Source: Dehalococcoidia bacterium (GTDB lineage Bacteria > Chloroflexota > Dehalococcoidia > GIF9 > AB-539-J10). Taken from it: a stretch of 39,514 bases of DNA. The notes beneath the pieces are model-generated. The model saw only the letters and a list, made by a program, of their open reading frames with translations. It was not told the origin of the DNA and did no database searches. The translations under genes and the position numbers were made by a program. Below are positions 8,865-16,611 of this stretch, one piece after another. The stretch's first letter is position 1, and each line of letters starts with the position of its first letter. The stretch spans positions 1 to 39,514 of the forward strand of contig PWUU01000010.1 in NCBI GenBank assembly GCA_003562475.1, in the 5' to 3' direction.

Positions 8865-9170
8865 TCACCCCTTCCGTTTGTTCTTCCCGCCAGCCTGTTT
8901 CCGTATGCGACCGGTTTCATCCATCACACCCACCCGGGCGCCCCTGGTTTTCTCTTTGGCTGCCCCGACCAGGTCAGTGGGCACGGCCAAGTAGCGCGGC
9001 CTTCGGTACCCCTGCAACTGCTGCATGCCCTCGCTCAGCTTGCCCTCGTCAACCTCAACCTCAATCGCCTGGCTGGACGTCACAACGTCCGCCCCCTTGT
9101 TCGGAGGATAGATGGCGGCTTTCTTCTTCGCCAGGGCCTCCGCTATCCTGTCATGCTGTGTATTGCTCAT
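8865..9170 (-). CDS. Small EVE-motif protein, possible PD-(D/E)XK nuclease-like fold, function unknown
   Basis: The 101-residue protein has the core ADVVTSSQAIEVEVDEGKLSEGMQQLQGY followed by RRPRYLAVPTDLV and a second strand GARVGVMDETGRI. The order D...ExE...Q...GY with a hydrophobic strand after it is reminiscent of the PD-(D/E)XK nuclease core, in which an acidic residue, E-x-K/E and a downstream Gln line the metal site. That is a weak structural guess; I do not recognise the family. It starts at ATG 9170 with AGGCAGG upstream and ends six bases before the antitoxin start, so it likely shares a transcript with the antitoxin and toxin. The C-terminus is basic (RKQAGGKNKRKG). It may be a third component of the module or a DNA- or RNA-binding accessory. 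Confidence 0.6.
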   Translation of the reverse strand: MSNTQHDRIAEALAKKKAAIYPPNKGADVVTSSQAIEVEVDEGKLSEGMQQLQGYRRPRYLAVPTDLVGAAKEKTRGARVGVMDETGRIRKQAGGKNKRKG

Positions 9171-9249
9171 ATGTTGCCTGCCTTACTCAACCTGATAACG
9201 GGAGCTGCACAGCTCATAAGTGAAACTCCCCCACCGGCCACATCCGACG

Positions 9250-9369
9250 TTACCAGGTAGTAGCATCTCCCGACATGGTAGCATCTGTGTTGTATAGCTT
9301 TTCTGTCCCGAGAATATCGCCCTTCTCAGCTTCCTCGGAGAGCACGGCCATCTCACTGATAGCCGGCAT
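9250..9369 (-). CDS. Possible 39-residue peptide between the HTH gene and the EVE protein
   Basis: ATG at 9369 opens a short acidic frame (MPAISEMAVLSEEAEKGDIL and onward) with a stop at 9250-9252. No family is recognised and no convincing ribosome site was seen. It is listed only because it fills much of the gap between two same-strand genes and its first half looks helix-forming. Chance is a reasonable explanation. Confidence 0.2.
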   Translation of the reverse strand: MPAISEMAVLSEEAEKGDILGTEKLYNTDATMSGDATTW

Positions 9370-9393
9370 GTCTTGCGTCTCTCTCCTAACCCG

Positions 9394-9579
9394 TCATGAA
9401 GCCTTCCGGCCAACTCCCTGATTCTCCACCCATTGGTCTATCTTCTCTCGCTTGAAGCGCCAGCGACCACCAACCCTGAATGCCGGGATCTTCCCCTGCT
9501 GGGCCAATCGGTAAATCTGGTCCGTGCTCAACTGGAGATATTCCGCAACGTCCTTTACCGTGATCCACCTATCGTCCAT
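9394..9579 (-). CDS. Excisionase-like helix-turn-helix protein (second copy type)
   Basis: The 61-residue protein is almost wholly an HTH of the AlpA/Xis class: DRWITVKDVAEYLQLSTDQIYRLAQQGKIP, then the wing FRVGGRWRFKREKIDQWV. Such proteins bind DNA as repressors, recombination directionality factors or antitoxins. It starts at ATG 9579 with AAGGAA upstream; the frame runs on to 9723, but that part overlaps the inverted repeat and composite element. It resembles the first HTH gene (4291-4566) in motif and in lying next to the same composite repeat, but lacks the acidic antitoxin tail. A clean inverted repeat at 9623-9649 is its likely target. Genes downstream on the same strand are the EVE protein, antitoxin and broken toxin. 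Confidence 0.75.
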   Translation of the reverse strand: MDDRWITVKDVAEYLQLSTDQIYRLAQQGKIPAFRVGGRWRFKREKIDQWVENQGVGRKAS

Positions 9580-9622
9580 AGCTATTCCTTGAACACCTCG
9601 TCTGGTTGCCACCTGCGATGTT

Positions 9623-9649
9623 TTCGGAACAAATCCTAACAGTTCCGAA
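9623..9649. promoter_or_regulatory. Inverted repeat upstream of the second HTH gene, candidate operator
   Basis: TTCGGAAC (9623-9630) and GTTCCGAA (9642-9649) are perfect 8-base inverted arms separated by 11 bases, about 44-70 bases upstream of the HTH start codon. The position mirrors the palindrome in front of the first HTH gene, although the sequences differ. Binding is inferred only from symmetry and location. Confidence 0.45.
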
Positions 9650-9831
9650 GATTGTAGTATGGTCCCAAGTCTCTTGACTTCCACCGAAGGCCGAGTGATG
9701 AATGCCAATTGAGGGGACACCATACTTAATTCGCAGACAGTGACGGACGTGGTTTACGCAATCTGACCTCGCACGTCGCGAGACGCGGGTGGCGGCGTTC
9801 ACAGCGCCGATCACCACACGAACCAACGGGC

Positions 9832-10249
9832 GGGCGGGATGTATCCCGCCCCTACGTATACCCCAGGCCCCGTCCGGCGGGTCGATGCGGGAATCGACCC
9901 CTACGACGGACCTCGGCACCACCCACCCTGCGGGTCGGTGTGGGAACCGGCGCCGACCACCAGACGAACCAACGGGCGCGCGGGATGTATCCCGCCCCTA
10001 CGTATACCCCAGGCCCCGTCCGGCGGGTCGATGTGGGAATCGACCCCTACGACGGACCTCGGCACCGCCCATCCGGCGGGTCGATGTGGGAATCGACCCC
10101 TACGACGGACCTCGGCACCACCCGTGCAGCGGGTCGGTGTGGGAACCAGCGCCGATCACCACACGAACCAACGGGCGGGCGGGACGTATCTCGCCCCTTC
10201 CTGTACCCCTCCCCGCACCGCCAACGGGCACGAGGCATCGTGTCCCTAC
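9832..10249 (-). repeat. Cluster of GTAG-headed REP-like hairpins
   Basis: Read on the minus strand, units begin GTAG and then form a hairpin. On the plus strand they end CCCTAC or CCCCTAC: the GGGCGGGAT/ATCCCGCCC type at 9832-9855 and 9978-10001; the GGGTCGAT/ATCGACCC type at 9879-9904, 10025-10050 and 10078-10103; degenerate GGGTCGGTG units near 9932 and 10131; a decayed GGGCGGGA unit near 10174; and the GGGCACGA type at 10226-10249. The two units at 10025 and 10078 are a 53-base tandem repeat including the spacer GACGGACCTCGGCACC. These look like targets of the RAYT gene at 36155. Confidence 0.85.
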
Positions 10250-10342
10250 CAGAGGGAAATACGGAATTAAGGGGACACCATACTTACTAATGGTCTCATC
10301 TAGTGAGATTGGCCTTACACAGCAGGTCATTCTTCTTGAGGA

Positions 10343-10598
10343 ATGAGACAAACAGATGCGCGACGGCTTACCTATAATGAACTCACGGGACTGCTTAGAC
10401 GAGTGGGGTTGGTGGTGCAGGATGGACAACCACTGACGGTGGTGGCCAGGGTGCCTGGAGTGCGGAGGTCGACGCTGTTCGGCCGGCTTGCCCGCTATCG
10501 CCAGGGAGGCCGGCATGCCCTGAGAGCTCGCAAGCGTCGCGGCCACCCCCCTGGACTGACGGCCGAGATGATGCAGTGGACCCGTGCTGTCAAGGATG
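10343..10598 (+). pseudogene. IS630-type transposase N-terminal fragment, copy B
   Basis: From ATG 10343 the frame encodes MRQTDARRLTYNELTGLLRR and continues through the HTH helix RSTLFGRLARYRQGGRHALR to ARKRRGHPPGLTAEMMQWTRAVKDGG. It keeps about 85 residues in one frame, more than copy A. It matches the N-terminal HTH of IS630 transposases, and the DDE catalytic domain is absent. The frame runs straight into the tRNA-Ala gene at 10600, so the fragment ends exactly at the tRNA 3' end. That could mark the point where an element was truncated or inserted. Confidence 0.7.
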
Positions 10599-10599
10599 G

Positions 10600-10672
10600 T
10601 GGAGCTGAGGGGACTCGAACCCCTGACTTCCTCCGTGCAAAGGAGGCGCTCTCCCAGCTGAGCTACAGCCCC
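10600..10672 (-). tRNA. tRNA-Ala (anticodon TGC), copy 2
   Basis: The 73 bases are identical to 6486-6558 and give the same alanine cloverleaf with anticodon TGC and no encoded CCA. The 3' end of the gene is directly followed (toward lower coordinates) by the IS630 fragment, whereas the upstream side carries a good -10 box. Together with copy 1 it forms a 73-base direct repeat around a 4.0 kb segment. Confidence 0.97.
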
Positions 10673-10681
10673 AGGAATTGG

Positions 10682-10696
10682 CTTCGTATTATATCA
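10682..10696 (-). promoter_or_regulatory. -10 element of the tRNA-Ala copy 2 promoter
   Basis: The minus strand reads GATATAATACGAAG just upstream of the tRNA, containing a perfect TATAAT about 13 bases before the mature 5' end. No strong -35 was seen. The equivalent position before copy 1 reads CATAATACGAGG. Confidence 0.6.
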
Positions 10697-10746
10697 TGCT
10701 ATCATTCGGTTCTATGAGCCGCACCTGGCCGGTAGGGTAGCCACCC

Positions 10747-11415
10747 ATGGGAGACGTCGCACTACCACTCGCATTCGGACTTGGCATCGCTTCGTTCGCG
10801 TCACCCTGCGTCGTGCCACTTGTGCCTGTGTACCTGGCGAACATCGCCGGGCTCACGGTACTGACCGGTGAGCCTCCGACGCGACGGCATATCCTCATCA
10901 GCACGATACTGTTCGTCGGCGGATTCGGCCTGGTGTTCCTGCTCATGGGAACCGCGCTGCAGGTGGTGTTCGGCGCTGTCCCGATGCTCATCAAGCAGCG
11001 CATTGCCGGAACCCTCCTCATACTATTCGGCGTGCTTCTCTACGCCTCCACCAGGATACCCCAGTTGAATTTCCAGAGCCGCCTCAGCATGGACAAAGCG
11101 AGGGGTACCGGCTACGTCCGCTCATTCATGCTCGGCTCGATATTCGCGATAGGATGGACGCCATGCATCGGCCCCATAATCGGGGGCGTGCTCGCCATGG
11201 CCGCGTACGGAGGTGATGTCCTCGCCGCCGTCCCTCCTCTCATCGCATACAGCCTGGGGCTGGGTGTGCCTTTCGTCATCATGGGCGGCCTGCTGGGCAC
11301 CCCGACCGGCACCAGGCTCATGCAGGTGCTGACCCGGCACGCCTATCTGGCAACCATCCTTGGCTCTATTACGTTGATAGTTGTGGGAGTGCTCATGTTC
11401 ACCGGCAGGATATGA
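10747..11415 (+). CDS. ccdA: CcdA-family thiol:disulfide membrane transporter
   Basis: The 222-residue, six-helix membrane protein belongs to the CcdA/DsbD-beta family, which carries reducing power from cytoplasmic thioredoxin across the membrane. The two conserved cysteines are present in their usual settings: Cys21 in ASPCVVPLVPVYLA and Cys140 in GWTPCIGPIIGG, each at the start of a three-helix half. The length is normal for CcdA. The next gene, 34 bases downstream on the same strand, is a TlpA-type lipoprotein thioredoxin. The pair therefore probably keeps haem-binding apocytochrome c cysteines, or other exported thiols, reduced. ATG at 10747 is the first in frame; upstream sequence gives only a weak AGGG ribosome site. 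Confidence 0.9.
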   Translation: MGDVALPLAFGLGIASFASPCVVPLVPVYLANIAGLTVLTGEPPTRRHILISTILFVGGFGLVFLLMGTALQVVFGAVPMLIKQRIAGTLLILFGVLLYASTRIPQLNFQSRLSMDKARGTGYVRSFMLGSIFAIGWTPCIGPIIGGVLAMAAYGGDVLAAVPPLIAYSLGLGVPFVIMGGLLGTPTGTRLMQVLTRHAYLATILGSITLIVVGVLMFTGRI

Positions 11416-11449
11416 GCATGGCCCGAAACACTGAAAGGGGCTCATCATC

Positions 11450-12022
11450 ATGAGGAAGCGACTATGTGCTCACCTGCCGCGTGCACTGCTTGCACTCTCC
11501 CTGCTCGCCGTAGTGCCGCTGGCAGCTGCCGGCTGCTCCCGCGGTGACGACACACCGGCGCCGCCGGCATCTCCCGAGGAAATGGGACTGATGGAAATCG
11601 AGATTGCCGCGCCGGACTTCACGCTGCCAATGCTCGGCGGGGGTGAATTGACTCTCTCAAATCTTCAGGGCAAAGTCGTCCTGCTCAACTTCTGGTATCT
11701 CGATTGCCCGCCGTGCAGGGAGGAGATGCCATACCTGGATGCCGTGGGAAAGGCGTATGAGGGAACGGCCCGGGTTGTGGCGCTCAATATCGGCGATTCG
11801 GAGTCGGCTGTCAGCCGGTACTTTGGGGACGCCACCATTCACATGGAAGTCCCGCTGGATTTCGATGGCCGGGTTGCAGCGGATTACCGTATCGGGTTCC
11901 CCCCCACTACTTTCCTGATCGACTCGCAGGGCATAGCACGCTACGTGAAGATCGGGCCATTCGAGAACTATGGTGAAATAGCCGCCGCCATCGAGTTCAC
12001 GCTCATGAAGGAAAACGAATGA
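11450..12022 (+). CDS. TlpA/ResA-like thioredoxin lipoprotein
   Basis: The 190-residue protein has an export signal (MRKRL, then hydrophobic residues 11-27) ending at a lipobox-like AAAGC with Cys29, so it should be a membrane-anchored lipoprotein. It then has a redoxin domain: APDFTLPMLGGGELTLSNL, KVVLLNFWYLDCPPCREE with the CxxC active site at Cys86/Cys89, and the cis-Pro segment FPPTTFLID. This fold reduces disulfides outside the membrane, as ResA and CcsX do in cytochrome c maturation, using electrons from CcdA. It starts at ATG 11450 behind GAAAGGGG, 34 bases after ccdA. The active site CPPC is the form common in ResA-like proteins of anaerobes and Gram-positives. Confidence 0.9.
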   Translation: MRKRLCAHLPRALLALSLLAVVPLAAAGCSRGDDTPAPPASPEEMGLMEIEIAAPDFTLPMLGGGELTLSNLQGKVVLLNFWYLDCPPCREEMPYLDAVGKAYEGTARVVALNIGDSESAVSRYFGDATIHMEVPLDFDGRVAADYRIGFPPTTFLIDSQGIARYVKIGPFENYGEIAAAIEFTLMKENE

Positions 12023-12186
12023 GCGTCAGGATTGTCACCGGCCGCAGGTCCGACCTCTCAGTCGACGAATCCCTCGCCCGCGAGATCTCCGGGGTCGTCT
12101 CGACGCACATGGCGAGCAGGTTGAGCGCCACCACATCGGGGGCAACGCCCGGGCCGACGCCCTACCGGGGCGGACGCCTCACATAG
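12019..12186 (+). CDS. Possible 55-residue peptide coupled to the TlpA gene
   Basis: ATG at 12019 overlaps the tlpA stop codon (ATGA) and opens a 55-residue frame, MSVRIVTGRRSDLSVDESLAR and onward, ending at TAG 12184-12186. The first 30 residues look protein-like (SLAREISGVVSTHM); the rest is low-complexity and rich in Gly, Pro and Thr, as if a longer gene had been truncated. No family is recognised. It may be the decayed start of a lost operon member. Confidence 0.3.
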   Translation: MSVRIVTGRRSDLSVDESLAREISGVVSTHMASRLSATTSGATPGPTPYRGGRLT

Positions 12187-12240
12187 GTTCCCGTATGCCG
12201 GGGCAGGCAACATGGCTGCCGGCCCGGGCGGAGGCTTTCG

Positions 12241-13311
12241 TTGGCTTTGGATGACACCGCCATCCATGACCCATCCGACGGGGATCGGGATTCCGCACAC
12301 GCCGACCCGGCAATGGACCCCGAGCCCATGCGCCTTGCGCTCAGGCGGCTGGGTCTGTTACGAGAGGGCGAGGAAGCAACGTTGACCCCGCTTACCGGCG
12401 GTATTGCCTCCGACATCTGGAAGGTGGACCTGCCACAACGAACCGTCTGCATCAAGCGCGCCCTGCACAGGCTCAAGGTCAAGGCCGACTGGTTCGTGCC
12501 GGTTGAGCGCAATCTCTACGAGTGGCTCTACTACGAGATCGCCGGCAGAGCCGCCCCCGGCGCGGCTCCGGGACTGGTGGCCCGGGATACCGAAGCATAC
12601 TTCTTCGTCATGGAGTATCTTGAGCCGGGAAGCTACCCTTTGTGGAAGCATCAGCTTCGTGATGGACTGGCCGATGTCGGGTTCGCAGCCCGCGTAGGGC
12701 GCCGGCTGGCAGCAATCCATTCGTACACCGCCGCACGACACGAGATCGCCGGCCTCTTTCCCACCGATGCCATCTTCTACGCCTCACGGATGGAGTCTTA
12801 CCTCGAGGCAACCGCCCGTGTCCACCCCGATCTTGAAGAGCGCCTCTTCACGCTCATTCACACCACCATGCACACGAAACGCACGCTGGTACACGGCGAC
12901 GTGAGCCCCAAGAACATCCTCAACGGTCCGAGAGGCCCCGTCCTGCTCGACCCGGAGTGCGCGTTCTACGGAGACCCGGCATTCGACCTCGCATTCTGTC
13001 TGAACCACCTGTTGTTGAAGTGTGTCTGGACTCCCTCCACCCGCCACGGGTTTCTCGCATGCTTCGAGTCGCTTGCGACCTCCTACCTTTCACTTGTCGA
13101 CTGGGAACCTGCAGCCGACATAGAGTCGCGGACAGCCCACCTCTTACCCGGCCTCTTCCTCGCGCGCATCGACGGCAAGTCGCCGGTCGAGTACATCACC
13201 GCCGAGGAAGACAGGAACCTGGTGCGGCAGACTGCGCGACCGCTTCTCGCTCGCCCGGTGGAGCGGCTGAGTGAGATTGCAGTTGCATGGGGAAGGACGC
13301 TCGGCGCGTAA
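12241..13311 (+). CDS. APH-fold small-molecule kinase, substrate unknown
   Basis: The 356-residue protein belongs to the aminoglycoside phosphotransferase/choline kinase fold. Seen are an ATP-loop region TPLTGGIASDIWKVDL with CIKRAL (the Lys strand), the hinge FFVMEYLEPG, the catalytic loop LVHGDVSPKNIL with Asp and Asn, and the metal-binding LLDPECAFYGDPAFDLAF. These enzymes phosphorylate small alcohols such as sugars, choline, homoserine or antibiotics; nothing here fixes the substrate, and an antibiotic-resistance role should not be assumed. The start is TTG at 12241, chosen because GGAGG lies six bases upstream; ATG at 12313 has no ribosome site. It converges with fabF, with a hairpin between them. 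Confidence 0.8.
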   Translation: MALDDTAIHDPSDGDRDSAHADPAMDPEPMRLALRRLGLLREGEEATLTPLTGGIASDIWKVDLPQRTVCIKRALHRLKVKADWFVPVERNLYEWLYYEIAGRAAPGAAPGLVARDTEAYFFVMEYLEPGSYPLWKHQLRDGLADVGFAARVGRRLAAIHSYTAARHEIAGLFPTDAIFYASRMESYLEATARVHPDLEERLFTLIHTTMHTKRTLVHGDVSPKNILNGPRGPVLLDPECAFYGDPAFDLAFCLNHLLLKCVWTPSTRHGFLACFESLATSYLSLVDWEPAADIESRTAHLLPGLFLARIDGKSPVEYITAEEDRNLVRQTARPLLARPVERLSEIAVAWGRTLGA

Positions 13312-13348
13312 GCTCATTCGGCCGGCCTGAGGGGTCAGGACAGCAAGA

Positions 13349-13381
13349 GGCTGGCGCCCTGCCGGAGCGAAGGCGCCAGCC
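13349..13381. terminator. Hairpin between convergent genes
   Basis: GGCTGGCGCC (13349-13358) and GGCGCCAGCC (13372-13381) form a perfect 10-base stem with a 13-base loop, between the APH-fold gene and fabF, which converge here. There is no T run on either side, so termination is plausible for both directions but not certain. Confidence 0.55.
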
Positions 13382-13408
13382 CGGTTGCATCCGCATCGCG
13401 GCAGGTGC

Positions 13409-14650
13409 TCAGCCCTGGTACTTGCCCAGTACCACGGTGGCATTCGAGCCGCCAAAACCGAACGATTCCGAAACGGCGACGTTTACATTCATCGCGCGTG
13501 CCACATTGGGCACATAGTCAAGGTCGCACTGCGGATCAGGGTTATCCAGGTTGACGGTTGGTGGAACAATCGAGTCGCGAATGGACAGCAGGGTGAAGAT
13601 GGCTTCCACCGTGCCGGCTCCCGCCAGCAGGTGGCCTATCATGGACTTGTTCGAGCTGATAGCGAGCTTCCGCGCATGGTCTCCGAAGACAATCTTCAGG
13701 GCCCCCGTCTCGGAGATATCGTTGCTGGGCGTCGAGGTCCCGTGTGCATTGACGTAGTCCACCTGCTCGGGCTCGAGCCCCGCATCTGCGAGGGCAAGAC
13801 TGACACAACGAGCCTGGTTCGTGGTGTCTGCCTCGGTGATATGGAAGCCATCGACGTTGGTCGCGTAACCCAGGACTTCGCCGTAGATTGGCGCGCCACG
13901 CTTGAGCGCGTGCTCCAGGTCCTCGAGAATCAGGGTGCCCGCTCCCTCCCCCAGCACAAAGCCGTCCCTATCCTTGTCGAATGGCCGGCACGCCTTCGTT
14001 GGCTCGTCATTCCGGGACGATAACGCTCCCATCCTGCTAAGCCCTGCCACTCCAACCGGCAGGATGTACGCCTCAGAACCACCGGCAATCATGACATCGG
14101 CCTTGCCGTACTGGATGTGGCGATACGCATCGCCTATGGCGTTTGCTCCGGTTGCGCAGGCAGTGATGACACACTGTGCCGGCCCCTGGATGCCATAGGC
14201 AATGGCTATCTCCGCCAGCGCCATGTTCGGTATGAAGCCTGTTATGAAGAATGGAGATATTCTGTCAGCGCCGCCTTCAAGAAATGCCGCCAGGTTCTTC
14301 TCATAGGTCGTCATCCCGCCGATACAGGTGCCGTAGATAATTCCGACACGGTCCGAGTTGTGCTCATTCACCTGCAGACCGGAATCCTCCATAGCCATGA
14401 CAGTAGCCGCCAGGGCATAGTGGATGAATGGATCCGTCCGCCGGGCCCGCTTCTTCTCCATGAAGTCTTCGGGGGTGAAGTCCTTCACTTCGGCAGCTAT
14501 CCTTGTCTTGAAGCCAGTCGCATCGAACCTGGTGATAGGGCCAACGCCCGACTCGCCTTTCACCAGTCGTTCCCATGAACGTCCAACACCGGTGGCAAGA
14601 GGCGTCACCGCGCCAAGGCCTGTTACGACAACACGCCGGTGCCTGTTCAT
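13409..14650 (-). CDS. fabF: 3-oxoacyl-[acyl-carrier-protein] synthase II
   Basis: The 413-residue protein is a full-length beta-ketoacyl-ACP synthase II, which condenses malonyl-ACP with growing acyl-ACP in fatty acid elongation. The Cys-His-His triad is visible: Cys165 in [10 protein letters not shown], His303 in NAHGTST and His340 in [13 protein letters not shown], with Lys335 nearby. The N-terminal [13 protein letters not shown] and C-terminal [14 protein letters not shown] are standard. The start ATG at 14650 overlaps the acpP stop codon (ATGA), so acpP and fabF are translationally coupled, the usual pairing. The hairpin at 13349-13381 lies just past its end. Confidence 0.97.
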   Translation of the reverse strand: MNRHRRVVVTGLGAVTPLATGVGRSWERLVKGESGVGPITRFDATGFKTRIAAEVKDFTPEDFMEKKRARRTDPFIHYALAATVMAMEDSGLQVNEHNSDRVGIIYGTCIGGMTTYEKNLAAFLEGGADRISPFFITGFIPNMALAEIAIAYGIQGPAQCVITACATGANAIGDAYRHIQYGKADVMIAGGSEAYILPVGVAGLSRMGALSSRNDEPTKACRPFDKDRDGFVLGEGAGTLILEDLEHALKRGAPIYGEVLGYATNVDGFHITEADTTNQARCVSLALADAGLEPEQVDYVNAHGTSTPSNDISETGALKIVFGDHARKLAISSNKSMIGHLLAGAGTVEAIFTLLSIRDSIVPPTVNLDNPDPQCDLDYVPNVARAMNVNVAVSESFGFGGSNATVVLGKYQG

Positions 14651-14889
14651 CCCACCTTCGCCGCCACGTAGTCTACTGCATTCTGGACGGTCTGCAACTT
14701 GCCTGCGTCATCGTCCGGAATCTCGACCTTAAACGCTTCCTCGACGGCAGTCAGGAGTTCAATAATATCCAGACTGTCCGCCCCAAAATCATCCATGAAA
14801 GAGGCCTCGGGCTTGACCTCGGCCTCATCGATCTCGAGCAACTCGACAATCAGTTCCTTGATGCGCTTGAATATCTCGTCTTTGTTCAT
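14647..14889 (-). CDS. acpP: Acyl carrier protein
   Basis: The 80-residue acidic protein carries the growing acyl chain on 4'-phosphopantetheine during fatty acid synthesis. The attachment site is Ser39 in [14 protein letters not shown], and the helix II sequence after it is typical. It starts at ATG 14889 behind a strong GAGGAAGGAAG ribosome site; the frame extends upstream to 14976 without a better start. fabF follows with a four-base overlap. fabD and fabG, often found in the same operon, are not adjacent here. Confidence 0.97.
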   Translation of the reverse strand: MNKDEIFKRIKELIVELLEIDEAEVKPEASFMDDFGADSLDIIELLTAVEEAFKVEIPDDDAGKLQTVQNAVDYVAAKVG

Positions 14890-14967
14890 TACTTCCTTCC
14901 TCTCTTCTGTAGTGGAACCATCTTGCCTGAGACAGGGGGGTACGGGTGGACGATGTTCTAGCTTGAA

Positions 14968-14997
14968 ATGATACACAGTGGCGGGTTGTCACTGCAA
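14968..14997 (-). promoter_or_regulatory. Candidate sigma-70 promoter for acpP-fabF
   Basis: On the minus strand, TTGCAG (14992-14997) and TATCAT (14968-14973) are separated by 18 bases, about 80 bases upstream of acpP. The match is partial in both boxes. Confidence 0.4.
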
Positions 14998-15048
14998 CGT
15001 CAATTAGCGATGGAGAGCCGGGTCGAAGGCGGGTTGATCCGGGACCTC

Positions 15049-15086
15049 GCTGCCGGTGGGCCGGAGCGTTCCGGTCCACCGGCAGC
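15049..15086 (-). terminator. Long hairpin after trpB2
   Basis: A 17-base stem (15049-15065 with 15070-15086, one G-T pair) encloses a four-base loop, GCGT, nine bases past the trpB2 stop codon and before the acpP promoter. There is no T run, so it may act as a transcript 3'-end stabiliser as much as a terminator. Confidence 0.55.
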
Positions 15087-15094
15087 GCAACCCA

Positions 15095-16462
15095 CTACCC
15101 AACCCTGGGAAGGTCGGCAAGTGCCCGGTTGATGAGGTCATCAGGGTACTCGTAGTCCTCCAGCTTGCCGGAAAGATACGCATCGTAGGCGTGCATATCG
15201 AAGTGGCCGTGGCCGCTGTGGTTGAAGAGAATGGTCCTGGCCTCGCCGGTCTCCTTGCAGGCAAGGGCTTCATCAATGACCACACGGATCGCGTGCATCG
15301 TCTCGGGTGCGCTGATGATGCCCTCGGTCCTGGCAAAGGTGACGCCAGCCTCAAACGTCTCCAACTGGTGCACCGCCTTTGCCTCCACATAACCGAGTTT
15401 CAGCAGGTGACACGTGATGGGCGCCATCCCGTGGTAGCGAAGGCCTCCCGCATGGATCGGGGGCGGCATGAACCCGTGTCCGAGCGTGTACATCTTGACT
15501 ATCGGCGCGAGCTTGGCCGAGTCGCCATAGTCGTACGCATACGGCCCCTTGGTAAGGGTCGGACAGCTATAGGGCTCCACATTGATGACGCGCAGGTCCG
15601 GCCTGGTGCCGTCGAGCTTGTCCTTCAGGAAGGGAAGGAAAAGACCCGCTGCATTCGAGCCGCCGCCGGCGCAGCCGATGATTATGTCCGGATACGCATC
15701 CGCCTCCTCCATCAGCTTCTTCGCCTCGAGTCCGTTAACGGTGTTGTGCAGCAGCACGTGATTCAGCACGCTGCCGAGCGAGTAATGCGTATCATCCCGT
15801 GACATGGCATCCTCAACCGCCTCACTGATGGCCAGTCCGAGGCTGCCGGGACAATCCGGATCCTCGGCGAGCATCTGCCTGCCGACGTTGGTGTCGGGAC
15901 TCGGACTGGGGACGCAGTTGGCACCCCACGTTTCCATCATGATGCGACGGTACGGTTTCTGGTCGTAGCTCACCCGCACCATGTAGACCTTGATCTCGAT
16001 CCCAAAGCAGGCGCCGGCAAAGGACAGTGCACTGCCCCACTGCCCCGCACCCGTCTCGGTGGCGATCCGCTTGACCCCCTCCTTCTTGTTGTAGTAGGCC
16101 TGGGCTACCGATGTGTTGGGTTTGTGGCTCCCGGGCGGACTGACACCCTCGTACTTGTAGAATATCTTCGCAGGTGTTCCCAGGGCTTTCTCCAGGCGCC
16201 GGGCCCGAAACAGCGTGGTCGGCCTCCACATTCGATAGACATCCATCACCTCGTCGGGAATCTCGATCCACCGCTCCGTGCTCACCTCCTGCATAATGAG
16301 GTCCATGGGGAACAGTGGCGCAAGGTCCGGAGGGGTAAGAGGCTGGCCCGTCATCGGGTGAAGGGGCGGGGGGAGAGGCTCGGGAAGGTCGGCCTGCACA
16401 TTGTACCAGTGGCGTGGCAGGTCTCTCTCACTGAGTGTGTACTTGACGATATCGTCTGACAT
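15095..16462 (-). CDS. trpB2: TrpB2-type tryptophan synthase beta chain
   Basis: The 455-residue protein is the TrpB2 form of tryptophan synthase beta, a PLP enzyme joining indole and serine to make tryptophan. The internal aldimine Lys114 is in [11 protein letters not shown] and the phosphate-binding loop is [10 protein letters not shown]. The long N-terminus ([19 protein letters not shown]) and length near 450, against about 400 for TrpB1, are TrpB2 features. TrpB2 often works without TrpA, and there is no trpA beside it, so it may salvage indole. ATG at 16462 has GGAGG upstream. Upstream on the same strand are a T-box with a UGG specifier, its terminator and a short Trp-containing frame, so expression should rise when tRNA-Trp is uncharged. 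A serine-deaminase-like side role is also described for relatives. Confidence 0.93.
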   Translation of the reverse strand: MSDDIVKYTLSERDLPRHWYNVQADLPEPLPPPLHPMTGQPLTPPDLAPLFPMDLIMQEVSTERWIEIPDEVMDVYRMWRPTTLFRARRLEKALGTPAKIFYKYEGVSPPGSHKPNTSVAQAYYNKKEGVKRIATETGAGQWGSALSFAGACFGIEIKVYMVRVSYDQKPYRRIMMETWGANCVPSPSPDTNVGRQMLAEDPDCPGSLGLAISEAVEDAMSRDDTHYSLGSVLNHVLLHNTVNGLEAKKLMEEADAYPDIIIGCAGGGSNAAGLFLPFLKDKLDGTRPDLRVINVEPYSCPTLTKGPYAYDYGDSAKLAPIVKMYTLGHGFMPPPIHAGGLRYHGMAPITCHLLKLGYVEAKAVHQLETFEAGVTFARTEGIISAPETMHAIRVVIDEALACKETGEARTILFNHSGHGHFDMHAYDAYLSGKLEDYEYPDDLINRALADLPRVG

Positions 16463-16516
16463 GACGCTCCTCCTGAACTTCGTTGCGTTCGTTGTAGCCG
16501 GGTTGGTCCTGCTTCT

Positions 16517-16558
16517 TCATGGCGCCGGCCGGCGCCATCTCAGCCATGTCATTCTCAT
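16517..16558 (-). CDS. Possible 13-residue leader peptide with two Trp codons
   Basis: Just past the T-box terminator, GGAGGG (16565-16570) lies six bases before ATG 16558. The frame reads MRMTWLRWRRPAP and stops at 16517-16519. Two UGG codons, at positions 5 and 8, are striking in a 13-codon frame directly in front of a tryptophan gene. The codons after them overlap a perfect 16-base palindrome (16521-16536) that can form a six-pair GC stem. The stop overlaps a second ATG (ATGA) opening a 30-codon frame that runs 35 bases into trpB2. A second, translation-based tryptophan control is inferred; no protein evidence exists here. Confidence 0.45.
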   Translation of the reverse strand: MRMTWLRWRRPAP

Positions 16559-16570
16559 CAGATACCCTCC

Positions 16571-16611
16571 TCGCAAAACAAAGAGCCTCTCGCCGAGGGG
16601 CGAGAGGCTCT
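16571..16611 (-). terminator. Intrinsic terminator of the T-box leader
   Basis: A perfect 13-base stem (16582-16594 with 16599-16611) with a four-base loop is followed on the minus strand by TTGTTTTG. The upstream arm begins directly after the T-box ACCGCGAAGGA, so forming the antiterminator would exclude it, as in known T-box leaders. Confidence 0.92.

Larger units (their letters stand above)
9670..10598 (+). repeat. Composite repeat, copy B, expanded by extra hairpin units
   Basis: This is the larger copy of the composite element at 4652-5260, with the same outer parts (CTTGACTTCC, GTGATGAATGCCAATT, two AGGGGACACCATACTTA boxes, IS630 fragment). Between the two boxes, at about 9711 and 10269, copy A has about 210 bases with two hairpins, whereas copy B has about 560 bases with roughly nine. 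No protein-coding gene lies in 9650-10342; the open frames there are translated hairpin repeats (recurring VGIDPYDGP and MYPAPTY). Confidence 0.8.

Noticed and set aside
9789-10346. Open frames in the hairpin cluster
   Set aside because: The translations repeat GGSMWESTPTTDLGT and similar strings; they are translated REP units.
16521-16536. 16-base perfect palindrome as a classical transcription terminator
   Set aside because: No T run follows on the minus strand and the loop is minimal. It may still matter for translation of the leader.
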